A stretch of DNA of 64,000 bases from Coprinopsis marcescibilis. Taxonomy: Eukaryota > Basidiomycota > Agaricomycetes > Agaricales > Psathyrellaceae. A program made the position numbers and the translations under genes. The notes under the pieces were generated by a model. It worked only from the letters and a program-made list of their open reading frames with translations, had not been told where the DNA came from and did no database searches. The DNA is taken from positions 191,057 to 255,056 of the forward strand of contig ML210157.1 of the NCBI GenBank assembly GCA_004369085.1, read 5' to 3'. Each line of letters starts with the position of its first letter. Position 1 is the stretch's first letter. Shown here piece by piece: positions 23,024 to 34,109 of the stretch.

Positions 23024-26000
23024 TCATCGCGTTAGCATCGCAATAACAAAGGCTAGCAACAAGAAAAGAACCACTCCACCACCAGCCAACTGTCCTCCAA
23101 ATTCGCCCCAAAAGTCGTTGACAACAAACTCTGGTCGCGGGTCATCCAACCTCGGCCAGACCGACACCTCAATTTTATGGCTCTTCCCAGGCGTCTTCAC
23201 ATCCCAACACAGAATGTACAGCGTCTGTCTCCTCTCGTCATACACAAACCGATCCCCACCCTCCAGGCCCTTCACCCGCAGCTCCCGATTTTGCGCAACC
23301 AACGATGGGAAGAAAATCTCCGTCTCCGCAGCGAGCAGTGTCGGCATACCCATCGTCGAATTCGTCCATTCGTAACTGAAAGCACCGGTCGTCATCTCAT
23401 AAGACATCTCTACCGGAATACCGCAAGTTTTGGCAGGGTATGGTCTCACGATGGACGTCAAAATCCTGCCGCCATTGTCGAGTGTGTGTGCGGTCTGGTC
23501 ATAGTCGAGCAGCGAAGGAGGCAACGCGCGAGCACGACTGAACCACGAAAAGTTTTCGCCGTTCCAGTCGTCGCCTTTGACGTCGGTGTTATCTGGGTTG
23601 TAATTCCAGAGGCTGGATAGATGATCAGATTAAGGCTGACGACAAGGTTTAGAGGATACCCACGTAAAACCAACCATCGCTCGTTCCAACCCAGTGATCA
23701 TCGCATCCATCATGCGTGCTTGCCACTTAAAATCGTCTGTTATGAATGCCTCTTGCTTACTATGAAAGACGAATGGGTCAAAATGCGGTCGATATAACAA
23801 AGGGGACGACGCTGACTTCATGTCCATTGGGATACCGCATTCCCCAATCAATACAGGGGTCTCACCAAGAGACTGACGAGCGTGCTTTACAATGGTCCCG
23901 ATTTGAGTGGTGAAGTTATCTCGAGCGCCCTTCTGGCCCCAATAGAGAGCTTTAGGAAGGAACATTCCCTGTTGGGACATTAGTTCACGGTCAGGCATTC
24001 TGATACCAGCAACTTACCCTTGACAACCCTTGGACATTGACAGTGAAGTCGCCAAACGCTTTCGCAAAGAGCGCGTTCAGATCGTACCTGAGAGTGATTA
24101 AACCATAGGCCAATGAGTATCGATCAAGAGGACTCACCAATGAGGAGCATAGACCATATTCGACATCCTGTTTTCCTTGGTCCAGGTAGGCGGGCAGAAC
24201 TAGGCCGAAAAAAATGTCAGTACACCAATCAAGCCAACCAGTAGGCCATAGCGTACCTCGTTCGGGATGGGCTCAACAAACATCAACTTCTCCTGTCCAA
24301 CAACTCCTCGAACCTTCTTCTCCCAGGCCTGCGTGAAGGGGAAGTAATAATCCGTATACCAATCCACCTTTTCCTTCGTCCTCGGGTGCACAGCAAAATA
24401 CCCATTCTGTAGCACAACACCCTCGTTCTTGTTCCTATCCCAATCCCAGACGTTATGTGTTGCCCAAAGACAGCGGCCTCCAGTAGGGCCTTCCGGGTTC
24501 CAAGCCTTGCGCTTGTTCGAGTTCAAGAGTAAGTGGCCAGATAGTTTGGTTGGCCAAGGGAAGGAACGTTTATACATAGGGACCAAAGTAGGGTATCCAG
24601 CTCCCAATTGGAAAGACTGAAACGCAGAAGCTAAAACCAGTTATTTGGACGTGTGTAGGTGAAGCAGTTTCTATTTTGCACGTACGAACATGTCCAAGGT
24701 GTAAATCGGTGTTGTAATCGAAACTGTGCAACGTCGGAAGTTCGATATAGCCTCTGTGTGGCTCATTCATCATCTAGAAGCAGCTAGGTCAGTCTGAAAC
24801 CACAGAGTGAGTCTCCACTACGAACCTGGAATCCAAGAACCCCTTCTAAATCCCCAACAGCCCTCACAATCTGCTCCCACATCGCCAAAAAGTGGTCTTG
24901 CAAGAACCTTTGGATGCTGACCATCTCTCCATTCGCACTTTTCACTAAAAGCTTCGGTGCGAATGTTTCGCCAGCCCAAAACAGAGTCCTGATCGAAGGT
25001 TAGCACATATAAAGTAAGAGCGATAGGTTCACGTACGCCATCGTCGCAGCACTGAGCTTCTGGTATCCACACGGCCACAGCCCACGTTCCGTCTCCTCGT
25101 GCCCACCGCCTCGTATGCCATTCAGCCATGCTGCACCAGCCTCCTCGATGGCGTGCAAGTCGAACCCGGCAAGCTCGAGTGTCCAAGCAGGCGCACCCGA
25201 TCCTCCGCTGTATCGCGACCAAACATCTTGATGCAGAGAAACGAACGCCGTTAACCCGTATTTAGGCAATAAAGACAAAAGTTGTCGGATGTAAGTTAGG
25301 TATTCTTGGTCGTAGATACCCCTAGGAACAGACGATGATTAGCTGTTTCGTTGCCGACAAAGGAGAAACATACGGTCCAGCGTGTTCTACGGCCTCCCAA
25401 GTCACTAGAAAACGAACTAGAGCAGGAACAGTCAGAAACCCTTCATAAAGATAAAGCAAACGAAATACGAAAGGCTTACTAAATGTCAAGCCCCATCTCC
25501 TCAGTCTCGAGAAATGTTGATGAGCTTCCTCCAGAGGAAATGGTCGTCCAACAAACGTAACACTCCTATGGTCCCCTGGGAAGTTTTCGTGGTCGTGGTC
25601 GGTTGGCCTTATTCCAGATCGTTAACAACAGTGTCATGCACCGTAGAAATGGCACAACTCACGTCTTCGAACACCCAGACACGTTGGCACCGCGAATGTT
25701 GCAAACACGTCCGTACTTGTCGACGAAATGCCGGCCATGGACATATATCCCTCCCCCTGTTCCTTTATGAGACCAATCGTGACCGTATGATTGTGTGGAT
25801 CCTGGATTGTATCCTGGTTGACTAGACGGATGATTCTGTGGCCATTCCTGGAGGTATTTTACCGAATCCGTCAGTAACCCCTCGGCTGGAAGAAATTGAC
25901 CCTCCAGTAGCACTCACAGGTAGTTTTGCCGCCGGGGCAGAAACAGTCTCTTTAACTTCGAACAATTGCTCTTTGGAGTCTGAATCCACAATAATGAACG

Positions 26001-26028
26001 AGCTATCCAAGCTGGTGGGTATCGACAT
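23024..26028 (-). CDS. membrane-anchored GH5 subfamily-12-like glycosidase (glucosylceramidase/steryl-glucosidase type)
   Basis: Thirteen exons (26028-25918, 25880-25663, 25607-25480, 25416-25374, 25321-25037, 24988-24826, 24773-24690, 24616-24257, 24199-24138, 24087-24018, 23968-23817, 23759-23664, 23612-23024) close to 786 residues. The TIM barrel opens with YGRVCNIRGANVSGCSKTP. Glu320 in MMNEPHRGYIELP is the acid/base and Glu551 in VLIGECGIPMDM the nucleophile. The length and the QDVWSRYSGGSGAPAWTLE, GRCLWATHN and PYPAKTCGIP blocks fit the eukaryotic subgroup that hydrolyses glucosylceramide or ergosteryl glucoside (EGCrP/Egh1). The C-terminus is one membrane span (about 768-784). There is no N-terminal signal peptide, so the side of the membrane is unclear. 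The intron 23816-23760 is 57 nt and in frame, and its removal restores MDMNKQEAFITDDF. The first intron is only 37 nt. Confidence 0.9.
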
Positions 26029-26376
26029 GATGGTAGGGAATCAAAACGTTGCGCACCGCCAAGAGTCGACAGCGGTTGCGCTGTTCCCGGACAGCTCTGT
26101 TAGTAGTGCCATCCAGGGATAGTCCTTTCCGGTATTCCATCGTTTGGATACTAAGACGACCCAAGGGCGGTTCAAGAAACCTTACGAGGGTTCGAAACGG
26201 CAACCAGCAAGTAACCCAAAATTCCTTGGGAGATCAGAGAAACCGAACAAAAAATATGGTAGTAAGGTACAAGGGTCATAATGAGGGTATTCGGCTAAGG
26301 ACTGAAGCCATGATATAAAATGGTGGTAAACGGTCCTAATCTATTCTTAGACAAACATGTGGTTTTGCCAACGTCG
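26029..26376. other. intergenic, nothing recognised
   Basis: Promoter region of the GH5 gene and 3' flank of the PPxY membrane-protein gene. Confidence 0.5.
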
Positions 26377-27268
26377 TTATGTTACTCCTTGAGAGTTGGA
26401 AGCGGTGGTTATGTGCTGATAAGCGGGGGGAGCGTCATAGGTTGGTGGTTCAAGCATATCCAGTCTCTCCTTCTCGTGGAAGGTGGGAGGAGGCCCATTG
26501 CCTTCAATGAGCATCAGTATCGCCGAAGACCAGAGTGAAAGCGCGAGGATACACACCAAAAGGTACAATCACTGATCCAACCTTGACTTTCCTCTTCCCC
26601 CTCCGGCGAAGCAGCTGGATCACCACCAAGGATCCAAGAATGAGTCCAAGAATTCCTCCGACTACAGCTCCAGCAATTGCCCCTGCACTCGGCCCTGCTG
26701 ATGAGTTGATACCTTCGCTACCAGCAGTGTTTGTGTTGACAGTTACTGTGGGGGCGTTATTCGGTAGTACGCTGGTCCTAACGAGGAAGACGGTATCGAC
26801 TCCTGCAGACACATTCGCTTGCTCCCTTCCTGATGTAGGAAGGTCAACGTTGATAATGGTTGGAGAAGCGACCGCAGCTCCTGCTGGCCTATCGGGTGAT
26901 TCTTCAGCCTCCTCAGATAATCCCTGGACCGTGTTCGACAGGAGTGTTAGAGACGTGGGAGATTGAGGAGGAAGATATAAGTCTGGTACCGTGCTGCTGG
27001 GGGTTGGTGCTCGAGTTACAGCTCGAGTACGAGCAGGAGGAGAGATAAATGAAGTGACGTCGGCGATGGGTGGGACCGACAGCTCCGTGGTTGTCTGAGG
27101 GGAAGCCGCTGTGGTTCTGGTGAGCTCAAGAACCCGACTAAGGTCTGGCCATGGGAGAACTCGGCGGGAAGTTGTCGTTGGTTCTGGTCTTTCAGTGGGG
27201 AGCTCGATGGCGGAAGGGGTATCTGCCCCTTCAGGCACTGGATTCGTTGGCAGTACCGGTGTCGCCAT
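26377..27268 (-). CDS. Ser/Thr/Pro-rich single-pass membrane protein with PPxY tail
   Basis: Two exons (27268-26557, 26501-26377) give 278 residues from the first Met of the open frame. The ectodomain-like part is rich in Pro, Thr and Ser (mucin-like). It is followed by GAIAGAVVGGILGLILGSLV, a glycine-rich membrane span, then RRRGKRK as stop-transfer. The second exon adds a short tail, NGPPPTFHEKERLDMLE, then PPTYDAPPAYQ. The two PPxY motifs are docking sites for WW-domain HECT ubiquitin ligases (Rsp5/NEDD4). No signal peptide is seen, so either the N-terminus is incomplete, with more exons between 27269 and 28000, or it is a type III protein. Its architecture echoes the membrane proteins at 46.5-51.8 kb, but the conserved ectodomain found there was not identified here. 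Confidence 0.58.
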
Positions 27269-28105
27269 TAGGTCTTCGAGCCAGCGAACCACCTGGACAG
27301 CACAAGGGAGTCAAAAAGAAACTGAAAGGAAACTGAAGATGAAAGAATGAAGTGAGGGAAAGAGCTGGAAATTGGTGGTCAAGGGATTCTGTAGAAGGGC
27401 TGTCATGATTGCCAGTTCCATTGGTAGACACCATCGCCTGTTCGTCAACTAGTCACCCCTCACTTGCGTTTTCACCTCTGGGTCTGTGATCTCCTGCCTA
27501 GTTACTAACCAGTGGCGCCTAGTTTGAACAGATCATCAGCACAGCAAACGACGATGGATTGACGGTAGAACAAACTAACTCCTGACCCTTAAAAAGGGCA
27601 CTCTTGTTCAGGCAAATTGAGACAGAACACCTGGTCGCACACGATGGAGCGCCCTTCGGCGACATAGGTCCTGCTGAACGCTCGACGGCATGATACACTT
27701 GAGTGCTTCCAGAAAGCTGCATGATCTCAATTCTGGAAGAAGAAAGCCATAATGTTTCCAATTGAATTGATGTCTCCATTCGTCCAAGATCGACAAGGAC
27801 ATTTCCTGCCAGAACAACAAGTTTGGGACTTTTGGAGGAGTTGTTAGTCCTGTTGAGTGCATGGCATATGGTGTACGAGTACGAGTCTACGAGAGCCATT
27901 TTCTCCGAATCTTCTCTTCCGAGACTTGCGAAGCGGAGATCCAATGCAACCGGCATAAGTTGCACTTGAGTCTTGGCCTGCGCTCAGTAGGTCGCAAGTT
28001 CGAACCTCATGACGATAGAAACTCAAGCCGCAGCTAATATTTGCATATTTTGTATTCCGTGCATGTCCATCAACTGGTATAACATGAGTTATGTACCTAT
28101 TCTCT
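27269..28105. other. region with a possible missing exon, unresolved
   Basis: A minus-strand open frame of about 148 codons (27965-27519) has no ATG at its left end and no recognised domain. It may be an upstream exon of the PPxY membrane protein, but I could not find a splice join that also gives a signal peptide. A second ATG-led frame starts at 27434. Neither is called. Confidence 0.3.
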
Positions 28106-28930
28106 TTAATCTAACACCTCAAGACTACGCTCATACTGATCGTGTTCATAACCTCTTGCCCACATGTCTGAGTCGTCCTCCAAGTCGCGCTGGTGCTTCG
28201 TAATGGAGTGAACACTGGATAGTATCAAGGAAGAAGAAGGCAGGGAGTATCATCAGACCGCGTGGACAATCATTTCGAAAGGGATATGCTTACCCTACTC
28301 CGAGTCCAGCCGCTCCAGCAGCCGCTGGAAGGAAATATCTACGAAGAGTGGGAATATGTGGGCGGATAGCTTGAGCAGCCTTGTGGAACAGTGCCGGGAT
28401 ATGGTATGGGTTGATCGCTCTGCTAACTAAGTGATGCAACCCGTCTTCACCCCGAACAACAAAGTAGACGGGCTCGTCGTCAAAGGACCTAGCGTCGAGT
28501 TCGTCTTCAAGTAACTCTCTAGAATCAATGTCCTCGTCATATAGATCGCGGACTTCAAAGTCATCATCGTCAAAGAAAGCGCGGCGGGCTTGCTGAGGTT
28601 GCTGCTTTCGTTTCGCTGCAGTCGCCACACTGCGTTGTTTCAATGGAAGACGTTAGTAACCGAAAATTATTTTGCATGGCACTACGGTACTCACGCGGCA
28701 CCAATCGTGGCAGTTGTACCGAACGCAGTGAACACTCTTCCGAAGTTCTTGAAAACTGACTTCACGAGCTCGGGACTTATTGCTCGCTGTTGAACAAAGT
28801 CCTCAAGCTCTGAAACTTCTCGAGCAAAGTGTCCATTCGCGCCCTCAGCTGCCTGGAAAATCGGGGCAGAAATCGCAGGGGAAATCGCGAAAGCAGCAGC
28901 AACGAGAGCGTGCGAGGTAATTCGAACCAT
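28106..28930 (-). CDS. small secreted Arg/Glu/Asp-rich protein A
   Basis: Three exons (28930-28695, 28629-28294, 28214-28106) close to 226 residues. The signal peptide (about residues 1-19) is ITSHALVAAAFAISPAISA. The mature part is very acidic with regularly spaced arginines: FEVRDLYDEDID, SRELLEDELDARSFDDEP. A short hydrophobic Gly/Ala stretch (YFLPAAAGAAGLGVG) follows, then an acidic end (WARGYEHDQYERSLEVLD). The neighbour at 29651-30083 has the same composition and motifs (DSEELGARS, ELLESREP) and lies head-to-head 720 bp away. No enzyme domain or cysteine pattern is seen. The third exon is supported by phase and by composition matching the rest. Function unknown. Confidence 0.68.
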
Positions 28931-29650
28931 AGTTGGAATGTGTTTGTGTTTGAAAGATGAAGGAGTTAAAAAGTAGATTATCAAGAGGATGGACTTGGAT
29001 GAGAGTGAGGTGAAGCAATCGATGCTTGTTGTGTTGTTTGGATGAGGAGACCGGCTCTGGGGAAACTGCTGTCATTCAGTTGAGGGCTTTTATAGGTCAT
29101 TACTGCCCCCCTTCGCACCGAGATGGGCGGTTTAGCTCTCCCTATTCCGATTTTGGATCACAGAAAAGGCCTGTCCGAATCGCGCTCAAGCTTCTTCCGT
29201 GGGCGCCAAATCGAGAGGAATGCTTCCGGCAGCCGAAACCATCGGCTACATTGGCATCTTATGTTAGTATGTCTCCAGCCTTGTGTATATGGTTACTGCG
29301 CCAGTTGCCCTGATAACAGTATTCATATCCGTCGTGCCATACGTATCATCTTGACCTTACGTTCAAAACGTAAATTAGTCCACAACTGCAGTGTCAGCTG
29401 AGTCCAGCCCCAGTCCGGAGATGTTTCTGCATGGCCGCCCATATTTCTCGTTAACCCCGGTAGCAGAATTCAAGTTACCGCTAGAAATATGTCCTTGCAC
29501 CGCCTAAGTGATATAAAAATTATAAAATGTGGCTTTCAACGGGAAACTGTTCATTAAATTTGTCTCGTACCTCAGAAGCTACATCACACTACTACGATCG
29601 TTAAAGGTGTACAAGTCTCCACATACAGTACCCCATCATCCTCATTCATA
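28931..29650. other. shared divergent promoter region
   Basis: 720 bp between the two head-to-head small secreted protein genes, with a TATAAAA box (29512-29518) toward the right gene. No supported coding frame. Confidence 0.5.
29512..29518 (+). promoter_or_regulatory. candidate TATA box
   Basis: TATAAAA, 133-139 bp before the ATG of small secreted protein B. Motif match only. Confidence 0.45.
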
Positions 29651-30083
29651 ATGGTTAAACTCTCCGGCTCTCTCTTCTTTACCGCGCTTCTTGTCGCACC
29701 GGCAATTTCGCACCGTTTCAGTGACTACGACGAGGAGTTCTCCAGAGACTTCGAGCCCTTAGACAGTGAAGAGCTAGGCGCTCGGTCTATCTATAACGAC
29801 GAGCTTCTCGAGTCTAGGGAGCCCGTATTTGGTGTCGGCGAGGCCTTGATGGCGGCCAGTCTCGTTCAGCCATTAGCCAAGTGAGTACACGCAGCTGCCT
29901 TAATGCATGACCTTGCACTCAATTCCGGGACTTTGCAGGCCAGTTTTTAACAAGATCAGGGACAAGGCCCGACAATGGAGGTCAAGCCGTCAGGGTGGCC
30001 CTCGTGCGAGGAACTTGCCGGACGACTTTGAGGAATTGGTTCTCAGAGAGTTATTGGATGCGTATCTGAACGGGCTGGATTAA
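29651..30083 (+). CDS. small secreted Arg/Glu/Asp-rich protein B
   Basis: Two exons (29651-29880, 29939-30083) give 124 residues. The signal peptide is MVKLSGSLFFTALLVAPAIS. The mature chain is acidic with spaced arginines (RFSDYDEEFSRDFEPLDSEE, LGARSIYNDELLESREP), then a Gly/Ala-Leu segment, then KIRDKARQWRSSRQGGPRAR and an acidic end (DDFEELVLRELLDAYLNGLD). The arrangement of signal peptide, acidic R/E stretch, hydrophobic stretch and acidic tail matches the neighbour at 28106-28930, so the two are probably diverged paralogues. No known domain. The canonical GTGAGT...GCAG intron keeps phase. Confidence 0.75.
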
Positions 30084-31842
30084 TTACCACCTGTCTGTAG
30101 AGCTACCTAGACGTACATATCTGTTACTCGCAGGGAATGCGCACAGATCTCGTGTCACACTAGTGAGGTACTTGGCATATAAGTGACACAAATATGGACG
30201 TAATTGTAATTGGCTATCGTCCGCTGTTTGACTCGCTGCGAGATCCTTTAGATAGATGACTCTGAATTACTATGTACCTGGCTGACCTATCACTTGAAAA
30301 ACTGCCATAGCGCTTGAGAGCATTACGTCTATGTGAATCTAAACGACGCATGCAAATGCGTATTCGCCGGACGCCTGATCAATGCTGACTGTATAACTGC
30401 CTCGCGTAACATAACGCAGATTCAAATCAGAGGCTTTGCTGATAAGTACTGCATGATGCCCATCGCGCTTTACAAACAAAGGCGTTATGTATACTGCAAA
30501 GCCGTTTAAAGACTTCGTCTATCAACACACGCTCCTGCGGTCGACCGCATCCCCGTTAGCGCCCATGCTGATCCTGATGCGACAGATCGGACGCTTGCCT
30601 GGATGGATCCATCGACGTCCCATACACGGCATACAGTTTATATTCATGCGTATGTAGCGTACAAAGTGACCAAGATGAAAACATTGGCCATACCCAAATG
30701 GCGGGCCTGAGACGTAAAATGCTCTTTCATCCCAGCGCTTACGTCGAGGATCGCTGGATAGCGGGATATCCTGGTCACCCCAACTTGGTAGAGGAGAGTA
30801 TCAGTAACATATATTCAATCAGCATGTTGCCTGCCTACTGGATGTACTGTCATGATTCAAATTCTGTGTCATCGTAAGTACAACTTTGAGAAGAGACCTC
30901 ACGAAATCGTTCCAGGATTCCACCGGCCACGTTGTACACGGCCCTCTGCCGACAACACCAGAAGTTCATTGCCGACAAAGCCCGACATGGGCGCTACCGG
31001 TAGAGTAAGCAATATTATTACAAGGTCCTCTCGAATCGTGATATGTAATTTTCAAGGTAAGCGCACTTCGGGTTTGCTCCACCCGGTCGTCCGCCCTATG
31101 GCATTTTCCCATCAAAGAAAATCTGATGAACTGAGATTTTCAGCGCCTCCGCCGGGCGGAAGCGGCAGAAACTCGTGATCAAGAAACGAAAACTGGGACG
31201 TTACATCGATTATCTCTCTGGAGACTGGAAGTCTTATAACCGAAATCGAGAAAACCGACCGACTTGGTGGCTGACTTGAGTATCAGTTCTTCTCCTGGGG
31301 TTGTGTTTCACCCCACAGGGACTAGATATACCCATTGGCTCAGACGATTTCCGCCATCTGATGAAAGACTGTCTAGCCGACGCAGTATTGCGACAGTCGC
31401 CATTCAGAACTGAGAGACAACAGTAGTCTGCACCATCTGATACGACGATTCCTGGTACAGGAGCGCTGAGCCTTAAAGTGTTCTGTGGTAGTCCAAGGCT
31501 TGACATCACCATTGTTATAGGCGACAACCTGGTATGGACATGTATCACAAGTTTTAAAGCACTGTTACAACAGAGCTGCTGACCGGCGACTATTGAGCTT
31601 GAATACAAATCTGATGTTTATCCCCGCAACATATCAATGATTTAAATATATGTAGCCAGTCGAGATGGGCCTGTGAATCAGTGATAAGAGAAACTCTGTT
31701 GAATTTGAGAATAGGTTTGCAGCCATTGACAGGGCTTGGAGTCTATAAGTGATATGATTGGTGATTATAGTCATCCATCGTATCCTGCTCAATAACGAAA
31801 AGGCCTGACCTGAGGTATTATTATTTAAAGAAGTGACCCTAT
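30084..31842. other. long intergenic region, nothing recognised
   Basis: About 1.75 kb with only short frames (for example 30852-31178 plus, 31608-31234 minus) that lack domains. A small inverted repeat (ACGCAT-GCAA-ATGCGT) occurs near 30347. No transposon ends or RNA gene recognised. Confidence 0.5.
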
Positions 31843-33164
31843 CTACACCGCCATAGGCTGAGTGTTTGCCTCATTTTGACGCTCAATGTGACTCTGCTTG
31901 TCTGATTTAATCACGTCAACTCGTCTTCGCTTTGGCGTTGACGAAATTTCGAAATCTGCGTTAGTATCGTCATTGACCGAGCTATGTGCGAAGTCGAGGC
32001 CAGTTGATATCCGTGTTGTGTTCCCCGATGTGCCCCGAATATCTCGTCCGGCCGCTCTTCCAGTCGTCACCCGGAATATGATCATCTGTGGGGATATGGC
32101 CTGTACAGCGCCAACTAAGGTCTGAGTGCTAATGATAGTACATTCAAGGAACTGGAACCCACCAGCAAAAAGAAATACAAGATCCTGAAGAACCCTTGAT
32201 GCACTCCCGTCGCGCCGGACCCGCGGCTCTGGTTCATGAAAACAGCCAAAACTATGCCAGCGACAGATAGCGGTAGCGCAGCCTCTACGAGAATGGCCAC
32301 CACGCTAAGATACACCTTTGAGGCTTTGGCTGGGAGGTACTGTCGGTTCTTGTAGTATGCCATCACGAGTCTGAACGATATTGTGGCGGTAATGAGGGCA
32401 TTCAGAGAAGCGTTGAGCGAGATCCATGCCACAGAGAAATCGATGACCCAAGCGGAGAATATATCTTCCCACAGCATCTGGAGAACGCCCATCACTATAT
32501 ACAGCATTAGTCTCAAGCGACACTCTGGTTGTATCGATGACACCGTGACGGACCTACGGAGGCAACGTAAACGAGCGCTGGGAGCACCACCACCCATTTC
32601 CTGTCATACCAAAAGAAGTAGCACCGATACAGCTGTCCACGGCGCACTCCACCTTAGCGATTAAACGAGTTATCGATGACGGGTGGACACTTACAAGTAG
32701 ACCATCCCCAACAAAGGCTATGAATGTTGATGATATTCTGGCAACAGCGTACGCTATTGTACCCTGTCCAAACCTATTCATCGCCGCTCGGGTCCCCATC
32801 GGATCCCCAGGTACCGCGTTTAACAAGGTGTTATAGTTCGTTACATTGTTTGCCACGGTCGAGATGACTGTCAATGCTAGGATTGAGAAACTGGCGAGAA
32901 TGTACATGATTCTTCCTTTCCGGTTGGAGTGGGGAGTCTCAAGGAAGACAACAAATCCGTACATGCACATGAAGAGCTGGAGACCTGGCTCGTTTGGACG
33001 CTGAGAATGGTAAACCAGTTAAGAGGAAATTACTGACCTATACTGATCAGCTGCACATTCGACTCTGCGTAGGCAATTGTTATCCTCGCTATCGGGTTTC
33101 CCTGGGATCCACCCCCACCCCCAGGACTGCCACCGCCACTGTTGCCTCCGCCTGGGCTGCTCAT
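31843..33164 (-). CDS. seven-transmembrane protein, tandem copy A
   Basis: Five exons (33164-33038, 32984-32695, 32632-32554, 32494-32159, 32114-31843) close to 367 residues. After a Gly-rich N-terminus (GGGNSGGGSPGGGGGSQGNP) there are seven hydrophobic segments, including LQLFMCMYGFVVFLE, FIAFVGDGLLLYRCYFFW and ILVEAALPLSVAGIVLAVF, then a ~90-residue hydrophilic C-tail. The GDGLL-YRCYFFW motif after the third segment and the Asn-rich loop (NNVTNYNTLL) are typical of a widely expanded agaricomycete 7-TM family of unknown ligand, sometimes compared with receptors. The last intron (44 nt) joins FFLLV to GAVQAISPQMIIFRV. The adjacent gene at 34110-35359 is a clear tandem copy with introns at the same places. 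Confidence 0.88.
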
Positions 33165-34109
33165 ATTATCCACACAGATTGAGCCCTAGTATTAAATGTC
33201 AACTTGAAGCAAGGCTATTAGGAGAGCGCAGGAAAGAAGAGGTTCCCAGTCTCGGGCTGTAACACCTCCTTTAATACGCATACCTTCTCATCGGCTAGCC
33301 AAACGGCAATGACTTCTTGAAAGAGAACGCCTGGTAAAACGTGGATGATTCCGCGCTTCCTTTCACAAGCACACAGTGCCACTGCCTATATATATACGTT
33401 AACCGATAAAAGCCCGTCAATTCGCTTGCTCCTTGACGTTGCGACGTCCTTACCAACGAAACCTCGGGCTAGTCATAGCAGTCAAATACAGCTCGATTCG
33501 GTGCTCAGACATCCTTATCTGCTATACACCACGGACTGTGGCGGACATATGAGCTTCGTCCATCACTTCATCAAAGCTCCAACGAGTCTATACTGATGAG
33601 TATCAGCCCTAGTCTGGCATGAAGACCTGGTGGCTAATGGGAGAAATTAAGTTCAGGTTCTCACCGAGAGAGTAAATAGACTCATTGATGATTGTATTGT
33701 CGAGGAGGTACCAATCAAAAACATGAAAGAGGTCTTCGAGAATCGGATGGCGGATGTTATGCGCAAAGATTAATCCCACTGATTGTCGAGTATCGATGGA
33801 CATGCGAATTGGCCCGGAGCGCTGGCCGGTGCTTATTGGCCGGAAGAGTCGCCAAGGCCCAAGACTTTCTGAGGCCTTTAACCCCTGAGAGATACCAAGC
33901 CGGAGCAGAGCAGAGCCATTGGTAAACCAAGACTCACCGGCCACTGCGCCTGGTCAGAGGTCTTCAACTGCCGCACCTCCCGAACAGCGGAATCACTTCA
34001 AACCCTGTGCCTGAGAATCCGGGGTTCTGCGATTTCGAACAGCTTCGAACTACATATCAAGAACAAATGATTCATTCCACTCAACGACAGTCAACGCCCC
34101 CAATGTACC
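33165..34109. other. intergenic, nothing recognised
   Basis: Promoter of 7-TM copy A and 3' flank of copy B. Short frames only. Confidence 0.5.

Noticed and set aside
27519..27965. Minus-strand open frame of ~148 codons
   Set aside because: No ATG, no recognised domain, and no splice join that gives a credible protein; noted only as a possible missing exon.
27970..28020. tRNA-like B-box string (AAGTTCGAACCTC)
   Set aside because: The sequences around TTCGAAC do not pair as a T-arm and no cloverleaf or A box can be drawn.
30852..31178. Open frame of 108 codons
   Set aside because: Isolated, basic, unlike any family, and without promoter or splice context.
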